The notes beneath the pieces were generated by a model that worked only from the letters and a program-made list of their open reading frames with translations, was not told where the DNA came from and did not search any database. Position numbers and translations under genes: made by a program. A DNA stretch of 64,000 nucleotides, from the NCBI GenBank assembly GCA_964394085.1, contig CAYMWF010000002.1, positions 83,336-147,335 on the forward strand, given 5' to 3'. This stretch comes from CAYMWF01 sp964394085 [NCBI: uncultured Gemmatimonadota bacterium]. Lineage in GTDB: Bacteria > GCA-2686955 > CAYMWF01. Shown here in pieces: positions 26,987 to 35,184 of the stretch; positions within the stretch are counted from its first letter, which is position 1; each line of letters opens with the position of its first letter.

Positions 26987-28207
26987 CTACTGAATACCTG
27001 GGTCATTAAGAGTTACTGAGAAGTCATCAGAAGCATCAGGTACAGAACCCGGGCTGTCTGCGACGACCAGCAGGAGATCGTAGGTGCCGGAAGGTATGCT
27101 TATCATATTAACCGGAATGCAACCATACCACGTATTGTTTCCAACAGCGAAGCTTGCCGTATCGAGAACGAGCTTGCCAGAAGGAGGATCGGTGGTTACG
27201 TAGATAATCTTCGTTTCGGCGCCGGCAGTGTTGTTTTTGACAGTAGCGGCTACAGGTACGCCACAACCGTTCACAGCCTCGTCACAGAATGCCGAGTAGG
27301 TGATTCTCCATGGAGGAGGTTCGACACCGCATTTGCCTTCTACAGGAGCTTCTACATCGTAAACCGGGAACGGAGGATAGAATGTTGCGATATCAGCAAT
27401 TTTCGCCACTTCATCCGTAGTTCCTAAACCCCAGCCGAAGCTGATGCCGGAAAGGTAACAGCAACCTTCAGATACGAGAACTCCACCGCTCAGGGAGAAC
27501 CACTCGAGCGCGTTGAAGCCCTGGTTGATGCAGAAGAAATAACCGCTTGCATCGTCATAGCTCAGAGAAGCCATGTCGTAGCCATCGGATCCACAAGCCC
27601 ACGGAACATCCCAAGCAGCGACATAATTTACAGTGTAGTCAGGATTAATAGTGTATTGGACGATTTGATCGGGAGAGGAGTTGGTGGACTGATAGAGGTA
27701 GCCATTTTCTTCATCAACGGCATTACCGGCACCTGCCATATTATCAACAGTGGTAGCAATTACATTGAATCCACTGTCCATGGCGTACGTGGTGTACCAG
27801 TTCCAGCTCGAAGTAAAGTAAACATCCTCTTCCTGATGATAACCAAGACCACGTCCGGAAGCGTAAAGTACAGGGTCATGATAGCCGAAACCTGTTTCTA
27901 CACAATCTTCAGACATTGTGAAAAAGTTATCACCACTCGTTCCACCTACCTCAGTCACTGCGAACTCGTAGGTGTTGCAATTGAACGCGAAATCGCCGAG
28001 AAATACGCAATCGCCCGCAGGACCGACAACATTCCCGCAGAGACCTAGATTGTCGCACGGTGCATCCATATCGCCAGTGTGACGCTGAACCAATTCAGGC
28101 GGGGCGACAGGATTGTAAGTCGTGGTTGTGGGAAGGCTTTTCACGTTTACGGCGAAAGCCATCGAAGCAATAAATAGGATGCATAAAGATGCAATCAATG
28201 TTCTCAT
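26987..28207 (-). CDS. Abundant-looking secreted Cys-rich protein, unknown
   Basis: 406 aa from ATG 28207, which has AGGAG seven bases upstream; ATG 28213 is one base from that site and is rejected. A clean signal peptide (MRTLIASLCILFIASMAFA) without lipobox leads to a secreted, Gly/Tyr/Asp/Cys-rich protein with about 14 cysteines, several in pairs (GNCNTY-like, EGCCYL, NGCGVP). The middle part (about 110-290) has repeated Asp-Gly-Tyr-Tyr-type strands suggestive of a beta-propeller. The C-terminal ~110 residues resemble an Ig-like domain (TVKNNTAGAETKIIYVTTDPPSG, then PSGTYDLLLVVADSPG). It has a strong promoter, long leader and strong terminator of its own. No family recognised. Confidence 0.8.
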   Translation of the reverse strand: MRTLIASLCILFIASMAFAVNVKSLPTTTTYNPVAPPELVQRHTGDMDAPCDNLGLCGNVVGPAGDCVFLGDFAFNCNTYEFAVTEVGGTSGDNFFTMSEDCVETGFGYHDPVLYASGRGLGYHQEEDVYFTSSWNWYTTYAMDSGFNVIATTVDNMAGAGNAVDEENGYLYQSTNSSPDQIVQYTINPDYTVNYVAAWDVPWACGSDGYDMASLSYDDASGYFFCINQGFNALEWFSLSGGVLVSEGCCYLSGISFGWGLGTTDEVAKIADIATFYPPFPVYDVEAPVEGKCGVEPPPWRITYSAFCDEAVNGCGVPVAATVKNNTAGAETKIIYVTTDPPSGKLVLDTASFAVGNNTWYGCIPVNMISIPSGTYDLLLVVADSPGSVPDASDDFSVTLNDPGIQ

Positions 28208-28405
28208 CACCATTCTCCTGTAATTCTTCGTACATTTTCTGTGTTTTGGAGTAGTGTCTTGCTTAAGCGAAGAAACCTCCTTTCCCCATCTCACCTATGT
28301 TTGACGAATACCTGCATCTAACTATTTGCCCATCATGGAAGGGCATTCAACACATTGGATCGCTAACATTGGATCAGGAAAAAACATAAAGTTACACATA
28401 GCTAT

Positions 28406-28435
28406 TTTATACCCTATCCATTACGCGATTGTCAA
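28406..28435 (-). promoter_or_regulatory. Strong sigma-70-type promoter of the secreted-protein gene
   Basis: Minus strand TTGACA (28435-28430), an 18-base spacer, then TATAAA (28411-28406). Six of six and five of six consensus matches. A start near 28399 would leave a ~190-base untranslated leader before ATG 28207. Confidence 0.7.
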
Positions 28436-28464
28436 CTAAAAACGCAAGAAAATCAGCTTTTTAC

Positions 28465-28492
28465 TTGAGAAAACTGTAGCTGGGGGTATATT
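28465..28492 (+). promoter_or_regulatory. Promoter of the Fe-S protein / NamZ / MurU-AmgK operon
   Basis: TTGAGA (28465-28470), a 16-base spacer, and TATATT (28487-28492); five of six matches at each element. A transcript would start near 28499, about 15 bases before ATG 28514. Confidence 0.6.
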
Positions 28493-28513
28493 GAGTCGAG
28501 TGATTCGATCGGT

Positions 28514-29740
28514 ATGTCCACCGGAGTTATCGATATCAATCAATCAGGGGACAATTTCGATTTTGCCAGCTGTAACTCGTGTGGAAAGTGCATGAGGGTT
28601 TGTCCACCTGCGCAGCTCTCCGGCATAGAGCCGGTGGCTCAAATTGAAGAACTGAAGCAGACCGACTATTTAAATAATCCCATTGTTTCAAAGTGTATTG
28701 GTTGCTTCCTGTGTGATTCTGCTTGCCCCGAGGGTTCCTGTCGTACATACTCGCTTGTCCGCCAACACTGGCGAAACAGGCACAGGGCTGAAGGAATACC
28801 ACGAAAAGCCTCATTCTTTCTTCCTCATAGACCTTCGAATTTCAGAAGTGCGGTTCACCTCTCAATGCCAGAAAAGCTGAGACTTGCCGAATGGGATTCG
28901 AACACCCGGAAACGGCTCGACAACAGGGATGTTCTTTATACAGGGTGCAACCTCTTACTGCTTTCGGGTCTTGTCGATTCACCTCTGTTCGAAGATCTTC
29001 TACCAGCGGGAAATTTCAGGTTATGCTGTGGAGAAATGTATTTTCGCATGGGATTATCGCATCTTGCCGAAGAAAGCGGGAAGAGGCTCGACGATTGGGT
29101 AAAGAAAGTTAATCCTGCTCGACTTGTAGTCGCCTGCCCCGGTTGTTACTCGATGTTAACCGGTATATTACCGGAGCGTTTCAACATCGAAATTGGTGTA
29201 CCGGTCATTTTCATTCTAGACTGGCTCGCGACCCAAATGGATCCGAACACGCTGAAAACGAACTCGCACCATCATGACAAGATTGTCATTCAGAATCCAT
29301 GCCACAGCGTCCTGGACCCGGAAGTTCTGAAAAAGAAACCGGCTCTGTTCCTGGAATCTGCAGGCGTAGAGGTGTTTTCTCCTTCTAACCGGAATGGAGG
29401 ATGCTGCGGAATTGGGGCAGCGTCAGCCGAATTTTCAGTCAAACGGGTTTTAACCGTAGCAAGACAAAGATGGAGCGAGCTGAGGCAGGTCGAGCCGAAC
29501 GCTCCTATAGTAACAACATGCGGAGGCTGCTTACTGACACTGACAGCCTGCAGCACCGGCGGCTTCGGCGACGGCGGCCTGATACACATTCTCGAGTTCA
29601 TCTCCGACCTTGCGGGTTATCCCGTTCAGACGAATGTGAAGAGCAACGTACGATCTATGTTATGGCACATGGCGCCGCATGTTTTTAAAAGACGAAGGTT
29701 CAAAGCTCTTTCACTGGAAGCACTGGAATCGGAGGATTGA
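28514..29740 (+). CDS. Fe-S protein with two CCG domains (GlcF/LutA/HdrD-like)
   Basis: 408 aa. Two [4Fe-4S] ferredoxin motifs near the N-terminus: CNSCGKCMRVC (Cys20, 23, 26, 30) and CIGCFLCDSAC with a following CP. Two CCG domains follow, with FRLCCGEMYF and GGCCGIGAA, plus further single cysteines (VVACPGC, TTCGGC). This architecture is shared by glycolate/lactate oxidase Fe-S subunits and heterodisulfide-reductase-type proteins. The electron donor and acceptor cannot be inferred; no flavoprotein partner gene is adjacent. The start ATG has only a weak ribosome site, consistent with a short leader. It is followed without gap by namZ, so the two are likely co-transcribed. Confidence 0.88.
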   Translation: MSTGVIDINQSGDNFDFASCNSCGKCMRVCPPAQLSGIEPVAQIEELKQTDYLNNPIVSKCIGCFLCDSACPEGSCRTYSLVRQHWRNRHRAEGIPRKASFFLPHRPSNFRSAVHLSMPEKLRLAEWDSNTRKRLDNRDVLYTGCNLLLLSGLVDSPLFEDLLPAGNFRLCCGEMYFRMGLSHLAEESGKRLDDWVKKVNPARLVVACPGCYSMLTGILPERFNIEIGVPVIFILDWLATQMDPNTLKTNSHHHDKIVIQNPCHSVLDPEVLKKKPALFLESAGVEVFSPSNRNGGCCGIGAASAEFSVKRVLTVARQRWSELRQVEPNAPIVTTCGGCLLTLTACSTGGFGDGGLIHILEFISDLAGYPVQTNVKSNVRSMLWHMAPHVFKRRRFKALSLEALESED

Positions 29741-30958
29741 ATGAAATCCCGCATTGCTGCCGGTCACCCTATTTCGACCGGTCTGGATTTGATTGAAATG
29801 TATGCGGCAGAATGGATGAACGGATGCAACGTAGCTCTGCTTTCTAATCCTGCATCCGTCGACAGCAACTTCGAGCCGGCAACAATAAAATTCAAGCGAA
29901 TGGCAGCCGAAGGTTCCTTTGCACTTAAAGCGCTTTTCGGTCCACAACACGGATTTTACGGTGATACGCAGGAAAACATGATCGAGTGGTTTGACTTTGT
30001 CGATCCCGAAACTGAACTACCGATCTACAGTCTATACGGCAAAACACGAAAACCGACCAAGGAGATGCTGGATGACATTGATCTCTTTGTATGCGATTTA
30101 CCCGATATCGGGAGCCGATATTACACTTACATATGGACTATGGCTCTATGCATGGAGGTCTGCGGAGAACTGGGTATAAAAGTTCTGGTGCTTGACAGGC
30201 CGAATCCACTTGGAGGTTTGCTCATCGACGGCCCCCCCCTTGAGCCAGGATTCGAATCATTTGTAGGGCTTCATGCCATGCCGGTAGTTCATGGCTTGAC
30301 GATCGGCGAGGTGGCGAGATATCTGAATGAAAGGTATTTCAAAAATTGTGACCTGGAAGTGTTGAAAATGGATGGATGGGAGAGATGGATGCTATTCCCG
30401 GATACTGGATTGACCTGGGTTCCGCCGTCACCGAATATGCCCAGTTTCGAGACAGCGCTCGTCTATCCAGGTCAATGTCTGCTCGAAGGTACGGGCTTAT
30501 CGGAAGGACGAGGAACAACTCTGCCTTTCCGGATTTGCGGTGCGCCGTACATCAATGCTTCGATTCTCGTCGAGGATCTCAAACTCTCATCGGCTCAAAA
30601 CCACCTGCCCGGCGCGGCATTCAGACCTGTTCATTTCAGACCTACCTTCCACAAACATACCAATACTCTCTGCGGGGGTGTGGAGATACATGTTACGGAA
30701 CATGAATCGTTCAGGGCTTTCCCGGTTACAATCGCGATCCTGCAATCGGTTTTCAAACGCACTCCGCACCACTTCACCTGGAAAAGTCCACCATACGAAT
30801 ATGAACACGAAAAATTACCTTTTGATATCCTTTCGGGAAGTTCGAAGCTTAGGAGCCAGATAGAGAATAATGTTCCCCTCGATGATATATTCAGCGATTG
30901 GGCGTTATGTCACCAGGATTTCTCAAAAGAGCGGGAGCCGTTTCTCTTATATCAATAA
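29741..30958 (+). CDS. namZ: Exo-beta-N-acetylmuramidase NamZ (DUF1343)
   Basis: 405 aa. The DUF1343 signature is strong: GCNVALLSNPASVD, ALFGPQHGFYGDTQENMIEW, YSLYGKTRKPTKEMLDDID, VCDLPDIGSRYYTYIWTM, VLDRPNPLGG. NamZ-type enzymes release terminal MurNAc from peptidoglycan-derived oligosaccharides. No signal peptide is visible at the chosen start (MKSRIAAGHPISTG), so the enzyme appears cytoplasmic, unless export uses another route. The ATG directly follows the upstream stop (TGA ATG) with GGAGG at 29731-29735. The next gene makes UDP-MurNAc, which supports a MurNAc salvage role. Confidence 0.92.
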   Translation: MKSRIAAGHPISTGLDLIEMYAAEWMNGCNVALLSNPASVDSNFEPATIKFKRMAAEGSFALKALFGPQHGFYGDTQENMIEWFDFVDPETELPIYSLYGKTRKPTKEMLDDIDLFVCDLPDIGSRYYTYIWTMALCMEVCGELGIKVLVLDRPNPLGGLLIDGPPLEPGFESFVGLHAMPVVHGLTIGEVARYLNERYFKNCDLEVLKMDGWERWMLFPDTGLTWVPPSPNMPSFETALVYPGQCLLEGTGLSEGRGTTLPFRICGAPYINASILVEDLKLSSAQNHLPGAAFRPVHFRPTFHKHTNTLCGGVEIHVTEHESFRAFPVTIAILQSVFKRTPHHFTWKSPPYEYEHEKLPFDILSGSSKLRSQIENNVPLDDIFSDWALCHQDFSKEREPFLLYQ

Positions 30959-31002
30959 AGTCTTTTGTTTCTAACTGTTATTACCTCTACTATCGGATTT
31001 GC

Positions 31003-33033
31003 ATGACTCGAAGATTCTCGGCCTTTGTACTTTGTGCGGGATACGGTGAACGGCTGAAACCGGTAACCCTTCTTCGGCCCAAACCCCTCCTTCCGACAAT
31101 GGATGGAACGGTGTTGTCTTGCATTTTTAATCGACTCTTCGAAGCGGATTGCAGGAAATTCGCTATCAATACACACCATCTTACAAACCAATTCGATCAT
31201 TTCGCACTCTCCATCGGACGCAAGTCCGGTGCTTCGAAAAATAGGACCGATTATATTCTTCACGAACAATGTAAATCTTCGGAATTAGTAGTTGTAAGTG
31301 AACAGTCAATCCTGGGAACGGGTGGCGGATTGGGAAATTTATATAATACCGTTAAACCTGACGGACCAGTACTCGTACACAATGGGGATGTTCACTGCAT
31401 CTTTGATCCGGAACGATTGATCGATGCTCATCTGGTTTCCGGTCGTCTTGCGACACTGGTCCTCGTCAGGAATGGACCCGCGGATCATATTGAAATCCAA
31501 ACTGACGGCGCAGTGGCATCTATTTACGGTAATCCATTCTTAAAAAGTTACCCTAAAATGACATACACTGGCATAGCGGTTATGGAACCGCGGTTCCTAG
31601 CTTCTTTCCCCGTGCATCCGGGCCACTTGGTACCTCAATTGATCGACTGGATGGAAAAAGAACCCGGTTCGGTAGGATGGTTTGAAATACCCCAGGAGTG
31701 CTGGCAGGATTTAGGGACCGTAGAGAGATATTTGGGGAACCTCGTTGGCCAATACAACTCAGCAAGAGCAAAATCGATTCTTCCCGAGATGCAGAATACC
31801 GCAGCACTTTTGATAAATGAGGGGAGTAAACCTATTCCCAAAACAGCCCTGCTCAGGAACCTCGTTCTGCTCGACGGCGGCGAAATTTCAAGGTCGGACG
31901 TTTTTAACGGCGGGATTATCGCACCGGGTTGTTCCGTTGAACCGGGTCAATTCCGGGCATATATACCGGAAAAATTAGAAAAAGAAGAAGAAACAGTTCT
32001 TCAGGCACTGGACGCACCCCGAAAATTGCTCGGTTCTGAATGGACGAAAAATTTCGAAACCGAACGCCTTGCCGATGCTGGATCAGCACGTTCATTTTAT
32101 AGGATAAAACCAGCCGAGGGGGACAGATATGTGATTATGGATTGCCACGGAGACATCAGGATGCTTCAAAGGTATCTGGCTGTTACCAGGGCAATGACAG
32201 AGTGTTCTTTAAATCCGCCCCGTACATTCGCTTATTCTCTCAATGATACAACTGCGGTCCTGGAAGATCTTGGTGACAGGACACTGCTCAAGCAATTCGG
32301 AAATTGCTCTTCGGATAGAGATACTGAAATCCTCTATAAGCCGATCGTCGAATACCTAGCCTCCTTTCAGGTCGAAATGCACCGTAATTTAGCGGAAAAC
32401 CAAGCCCGGTCCGAACTTCAACGAAAATTCAATTTCTGGCTGTTCATGTGGGAAGGTCAGTACTTTTTCAAACACTTCGTAAGGAACTACTGCGGGGTGT
32501 CTGCAGATTCGACACATCGACATATTAAGAAAGAGCTTGCCGATATTGCCGGTAAAGCCGCCGCCTTACCCCAATTCTGGTGCCACAGGGATTTTCAATC
32601 GACTAACATACTGTTGAAAAATGGAGTGCCCAGAGTTGTTGACTTCCAGGACAGCAGACCTGGTCCATCGTTGTACGATCTGGCTTCGTTACTGAGGGAC
32701 TCTTATGTCAGAATCGGTGAATCCGCCGAATCCGAACTGGTGAATCATTATTGTGGAGAAATTGAAAAACAGATCGGCGAACCGGTTGAGTACACAAAGA
32801 TCATAAAAGATTACAAACTTCTTTCAGTTTCCCGCGGGATGCAGGTTCTCGGGGCATTCGCAAAGTTATCACTCACGGATGGAAAGAGATATTTTGAAGC
32901 GCATATTCCAAGGGGACTTACCAGGTTAAGGCAGGTTCTTTCTCCCGACGGCGATTATCCCGCTCTCAGCGAACTCGTCTGGTCTCTCGATCCGATGGAT
33001 CGACTGGAGAAAACCCGCAATCTATTAATATGA
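31003..33033 (+). CDS. MurU-AmgK fusion: MurNAc-1-phosphate uridylyltransferase and anomeric MurNAc/GlcNAc kinase
   Basis: 676 aa from ATG 31003; an earlier in-frame start (30898) would overlap namZ. Residues 1-~240 are a nucleotidyltransferase with FVLCAGYGERLKPVTLLRPKPLLP, HNGDVH and YTGIAVME. A short beta-helix-like part follows (about 250-325). Residues about 345-676 are an aminoglycoside-phosphotransferase-fold kinase with HRDFQSTN (528-535) and DFQDSRPGPSLYDLASLLRD (from 547), the pattern of AmgK. AmgK phosphorylates MurNAc at C1 and MurU converts the product to UDP-MurNAc, bypassing de novo synthesis. The fusion after namZ makes the assignment coherent. A sugar other than MurNAc is possible. 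The stop overlaps the convergent gene by nine bases. Confidence 0.85.
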   Translation: MTRRFSAFVLCAGYGERLKPVTLLRPKPLLPTMDGTVLSCIFNRLFEADCRKFAINTHHLTNQFDHFALSIGRKSGASKNRTDYILHEQCKSSELVVVSEQSILGTGGGLGNLYNTVKPDGPVLVHNGDVHCIFDPERLIDAHLVSGRLATLVLVRNGPADHIEIQTDGAVASIYGNPFLKSYPKMTYTGIAVMEPRFLASFPVHPGHLVPQLIDWMEKEPGSVGWFEIPQECWQDLGTVERYLGNLVGQYNSARAKSILPEMQNTAALLINEGSKPIPKTALLRNLVLLDGGEISRSDVFNGGIIAPGCSVEPGQFRAYIPEKLEKEEETVLQALDAPRKLLGSEWTKNFETERLADAGSARSFYRIKPAEGDRYVIMDCHGDIRMLQRYLAVTRAMTECSLNPPRTFAYSLNDTTAVLEDLGDRTLLKQFGNCSSDRDTEILYKPIVEYLASFQVEMHRNLAENQARSELQRKFNFWLFMWEGQYFFKHFVRNYCGVSADSTHRHIKKELADIAGKAAALPQFWCHRDFQSTNILLKNGVPRVVDFQDSRPGPSLYDLASLLRDSYVRIGESAESELVNHYCGEIEKQIGEPVEYTKIIKDYKLLSVSRGMQVLGAFAKLSLTDGKRYFEAHIPRGLTRLRQVLSPDGDYPALSELVWSLDPMDRLEKTRNLLI

Positions 33034-34089
33034 AACAGGTATATAGTATGATTCCCCTTTGAAGCCCCTGAGGAATCTGAATACTCGCCGGGGATCATCG
33101 ACCGTACCCCAAAATCTTTCTTCTACATTTTCAAAACCCTTATCTTTGTATATGAGCTCATCAAGCAGTTCCAGGGCTTTCTCTTTTGTCAGATTACCCG
33201 TCGAAGCCGTATGGACAATCTCGCTCGCCAGTTTCGAACGATGATCGGAAATTTCTTTCAGGCGGGACTTATGATCTTTTTCTCTGCCGTTGATGTATAT
33301 AATGTTGTAATAGCCCCCGCAACCCAGGTTGATTCGAGAGGCATTATTCACTCCCAGTATCAACTGGAACAGCCCTTCCACCTTGTCAATTGATCCGCGC
33401 CTTTCTCCTCCACCCAAACTGGATGTATAATCGGACATGGCCAGATTTACCGAATCGACGCCTGAACCATCGGCGACAAAAATTGTTTCAAGCGGTTCGA
33501 AAAACTGATCTATCATCGAAAAATGAAATATCCTGAATCTTTCGACCGGATCATACCCGGCGAGGATGCCTGCATTCAGGAATACCGAGCGGGATTCCTC
33601 GCCCCTGCTCTTCCAGGTAATAATCTCGTGAACCTGCCGAATGACGTCTTTATCTTTGATGTCGATTCTCGAACCATTTTTCTCATAGTATCCCCTACAG
33701 AAATCCGCCATGGCAAAACCGAAACGGCCGAGAAGGTTCTGATCGATGTGAGCGTGCTTCATGTTTGTAATAATTTCCCACATCATACCTGCTATCTCTT
33801 CAACAGTCTTGAAGGATGGCGGGGGTTTTTCCAATACTTCAAGCTCCTGCCGATAGGTTTCACGAAGCCGTTTTTCGATTGAAAACTTGAGTTCGTCGCC
33901 GATAGTGGATGTTCCAGTGTTCCCGTACGCTGCAACAATACCATAACGCTCCTGGATCTCCACGGGAACGACCGGCTTGATTTTATATGCCGTGTCAAGC
34001 TGGAGGTTTTCTTCATTCCAACCCCGGGTTTCGTCACAGACAAGTGCCCCCGAATAGTCGTCGAACCTGATTGCGTTTATCGTTGTCAT
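33025..34089 (-). CDS. Proteasome-like Ntn-hydrolase homologue 1 (putative catalytic subunit)
   Basis: 354 aa, no signal peptide. The N-terminus reads MTTINAIRFDDYSGALVCDE, resembling the HslV/Anbu/beta-subunit opening (T-T-x-x-x-x-R ... D) with a putative catalytic Thr right after Met. Asp19 and Lys36 fall at the places of proteasome D17 and K33, allowing for a one-residue hairpin insertion. Later family features: a GY-D turn (AGYD, 177-180), a VADGSG segment (205-210) like the conserved GSG, and GCGGYYNIIYI near 256-265. About 90 extra helical residues (70-160) make it longer than normal beta subunits (200-250 aa). It begins within the stop of its paralogue (TAATG). The fold call is inferred from spaced motifs. 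Confidence 0.72.
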   Translation of the reverse strand: MTTINAIRFDDYSGALVCDETRGWNEENLQLDTAYKIKPVVPVEIQERYGIVAAYGNTGTSTIGDELKFSIEKRLRETYRQELEVLEKPPPSFKTVEEIAGMMWEIITNMKHAHIDQNLLGRFGFAMADFCRGYYEKNGSRIDIKDKDVIRQVHEIITWKSRGEESRSVFLNAGILAGYDPVERFRIFHFSMIDQFFEPLETIFVADGSGVDSVNLAMSDYTSSLGGGERRGSIDKVEGLFQLILGVNNASRINLGCGGYYNIIYINGREKDHKSRLKEISDHRSKLASEIVHTASTGNLTKEKALELLDELIYKDKGFENVEERFWGTVDDPRRVFRFLRGFKGESYYIPVSY

Positions 34090-35168
34090 TATTGCAACTC
34101 CCCCTCCCTGTCGAATGATGCGGCGAGTTTCGAGGCTGCGAGGTGCGTTACATCGGTCTTGTAGCCCCGAAGAAATAACCGGACCGTCTTCGGATCTGAG
34201 ACATTCTTCAGAATATCATCCTCGATCCGTTCAGGCTCCTTGGCACCGAAAACCAGATCGTCGAGAAAACGATACGTGTCATCCCTGGGCAGGAAGCCCG
34301 CGCGGAAGAGGGTGACAGTTTCACAGGCGAGCCGTGAGCCGATAGAATCGAGTTCGATTATGCGTTCACTCCTGGTTGCACCTTTTCCGTTCAGGTATAC
34401 CAGGGAAAACACCCCACCGACTCTGGCGAATTTCTGAGCCTCCAGGCTTGCGGTGATAAGCTCTTCTATACCCTCTACCCGATCGAATCCTTCACGGCGC
34501 TGTGCTAGAGTCTTATTGTTGAGATACCTGGCGAAGCTCATACCCGAAGCGTACTTGCCACTCCCCAAGCATTCATATCCACCTGAAACAAAAGAAAGTA
34601 CGGAATCCTCCCCTTTCAGACAATAAGCAGTGAAACCATCTTCTTTATCATAACCAAGGACGACTGCGTGATTTTTATAAATTTTCTTTACTTGCGGAGT
34701 GTTATCCTTGAACGTCGCGGTCTTCAGCGCGCTGCTGCGGACATCCTCCTGCTTAATTTCGTAAGTGACTCCATCCCGGGAAAAGGAGCCCTGGTTCAGT
34801 TCGTCCGAATTAAATCCATAAAGAAATCGTAATCTGTCATCGATACGGCGCCTGATCAAACGATGCCTGATTTTTAGGACCTTCGATGCCATCTGCCCTA
34901 TCGATTTCAACTCGGCTGAGCCCGGGTCGGACTTCGCTGTTGCAGCGAACTCACTCCTGCACCGCTGTACGACTTCATTGTCGAAACTAGGATTGCCGAC
35001 TCCGCCGTAAATCACTTCGACATTATTCTTATCAGCTGATGATTCTGGCAGCAGCAGATGTATATTGTCTCCGAAATAAGTTCGTCTCATCCGCAGGTGC
35101 CACGACTCCTCATCGCTCATAATCGCACCGGAATGGTCGTTGAACCTGAGCATTGTCACCGTCGCCAT
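34089..35168 (-). CDS. Proteasome-like Ntn-hydrolase homologue 2 (putative non-catalytic partner)
   Basis: 359 aa from ATG 35168, with AGGGGGAT six bases upstream; the longer reading to 35216 overlaps the previous gene without a ribosome site. Same architecture as the next gene: MATVTMLRFNDHSGAIMSDEE at the start, LGYD at 171-174, ECLGSGKYASGMSFA (199 on; the GSG motif of proteasome subunits) and GGVFSLVYLNGKG later. At residue 2, where the paralogue has Thr, there is Ala, and Asn replaces the Lys33-equivalent, so it probably lacks peptidase activity. The pair may assemble like an alpha/beta or active/inactive ring couple. Function unknown; the family call rests on motif order. Confidence 0.7.
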   Translation of the reverse strand: MATVTMLRFNDHSGAIMSDEESWHLRMRRTYFGDNIHLLLPESSADKNNVEVIYGGVGNPSFDNEVVQRCRSEFAATAKSDPGSAELKSIGQMASKVLKIRHRLIRRRIDDRLRFLYGFNSDELNQGSFSRDGVTYEIKQEDVRSSALKTATFKDNTPQVKKIYKNHAVVLGYDKEDGFTAYCLKGEDSVLSFVSGGYECLGSGKYASGMSFARYLNNKTLAQRREGFDRVEGIEELITASLEAQKFARVGGVFSLVYLNGKGATRSERIIELDSIGSRLACETVTLFRAGFLPRDDTYRFLDDLVFGAKEPERIEDDILKNVSDPKTVRLFLRGYKTDVTHLAASKLAASFDREGELQ

Positions 35169-35184
35169 TGATCGATCCCCCTTT

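Larger units (their letters stand above)
28208..28513. other. Divergent intergenic region with two promoters
   Basis: 306 bases between divergent genes. It holds the ~190-base leader of the minus-strand secreted protein gene, then back-to-back promoters near 28406-28435 (minus) and 28465-28492 (plus). The region is AT-rich. No small gene with a ribosome site was seen. Confidence 0.6.

Noticed and set aside
28890-28900. GGATTCGAAC resembling the T-loop of a tRNA
   Set aside because: It lies inside a clearly coding Fe-S protein and no cloverleaf can be drawn around it. A similar motif at about 30247 is also inside a gene.
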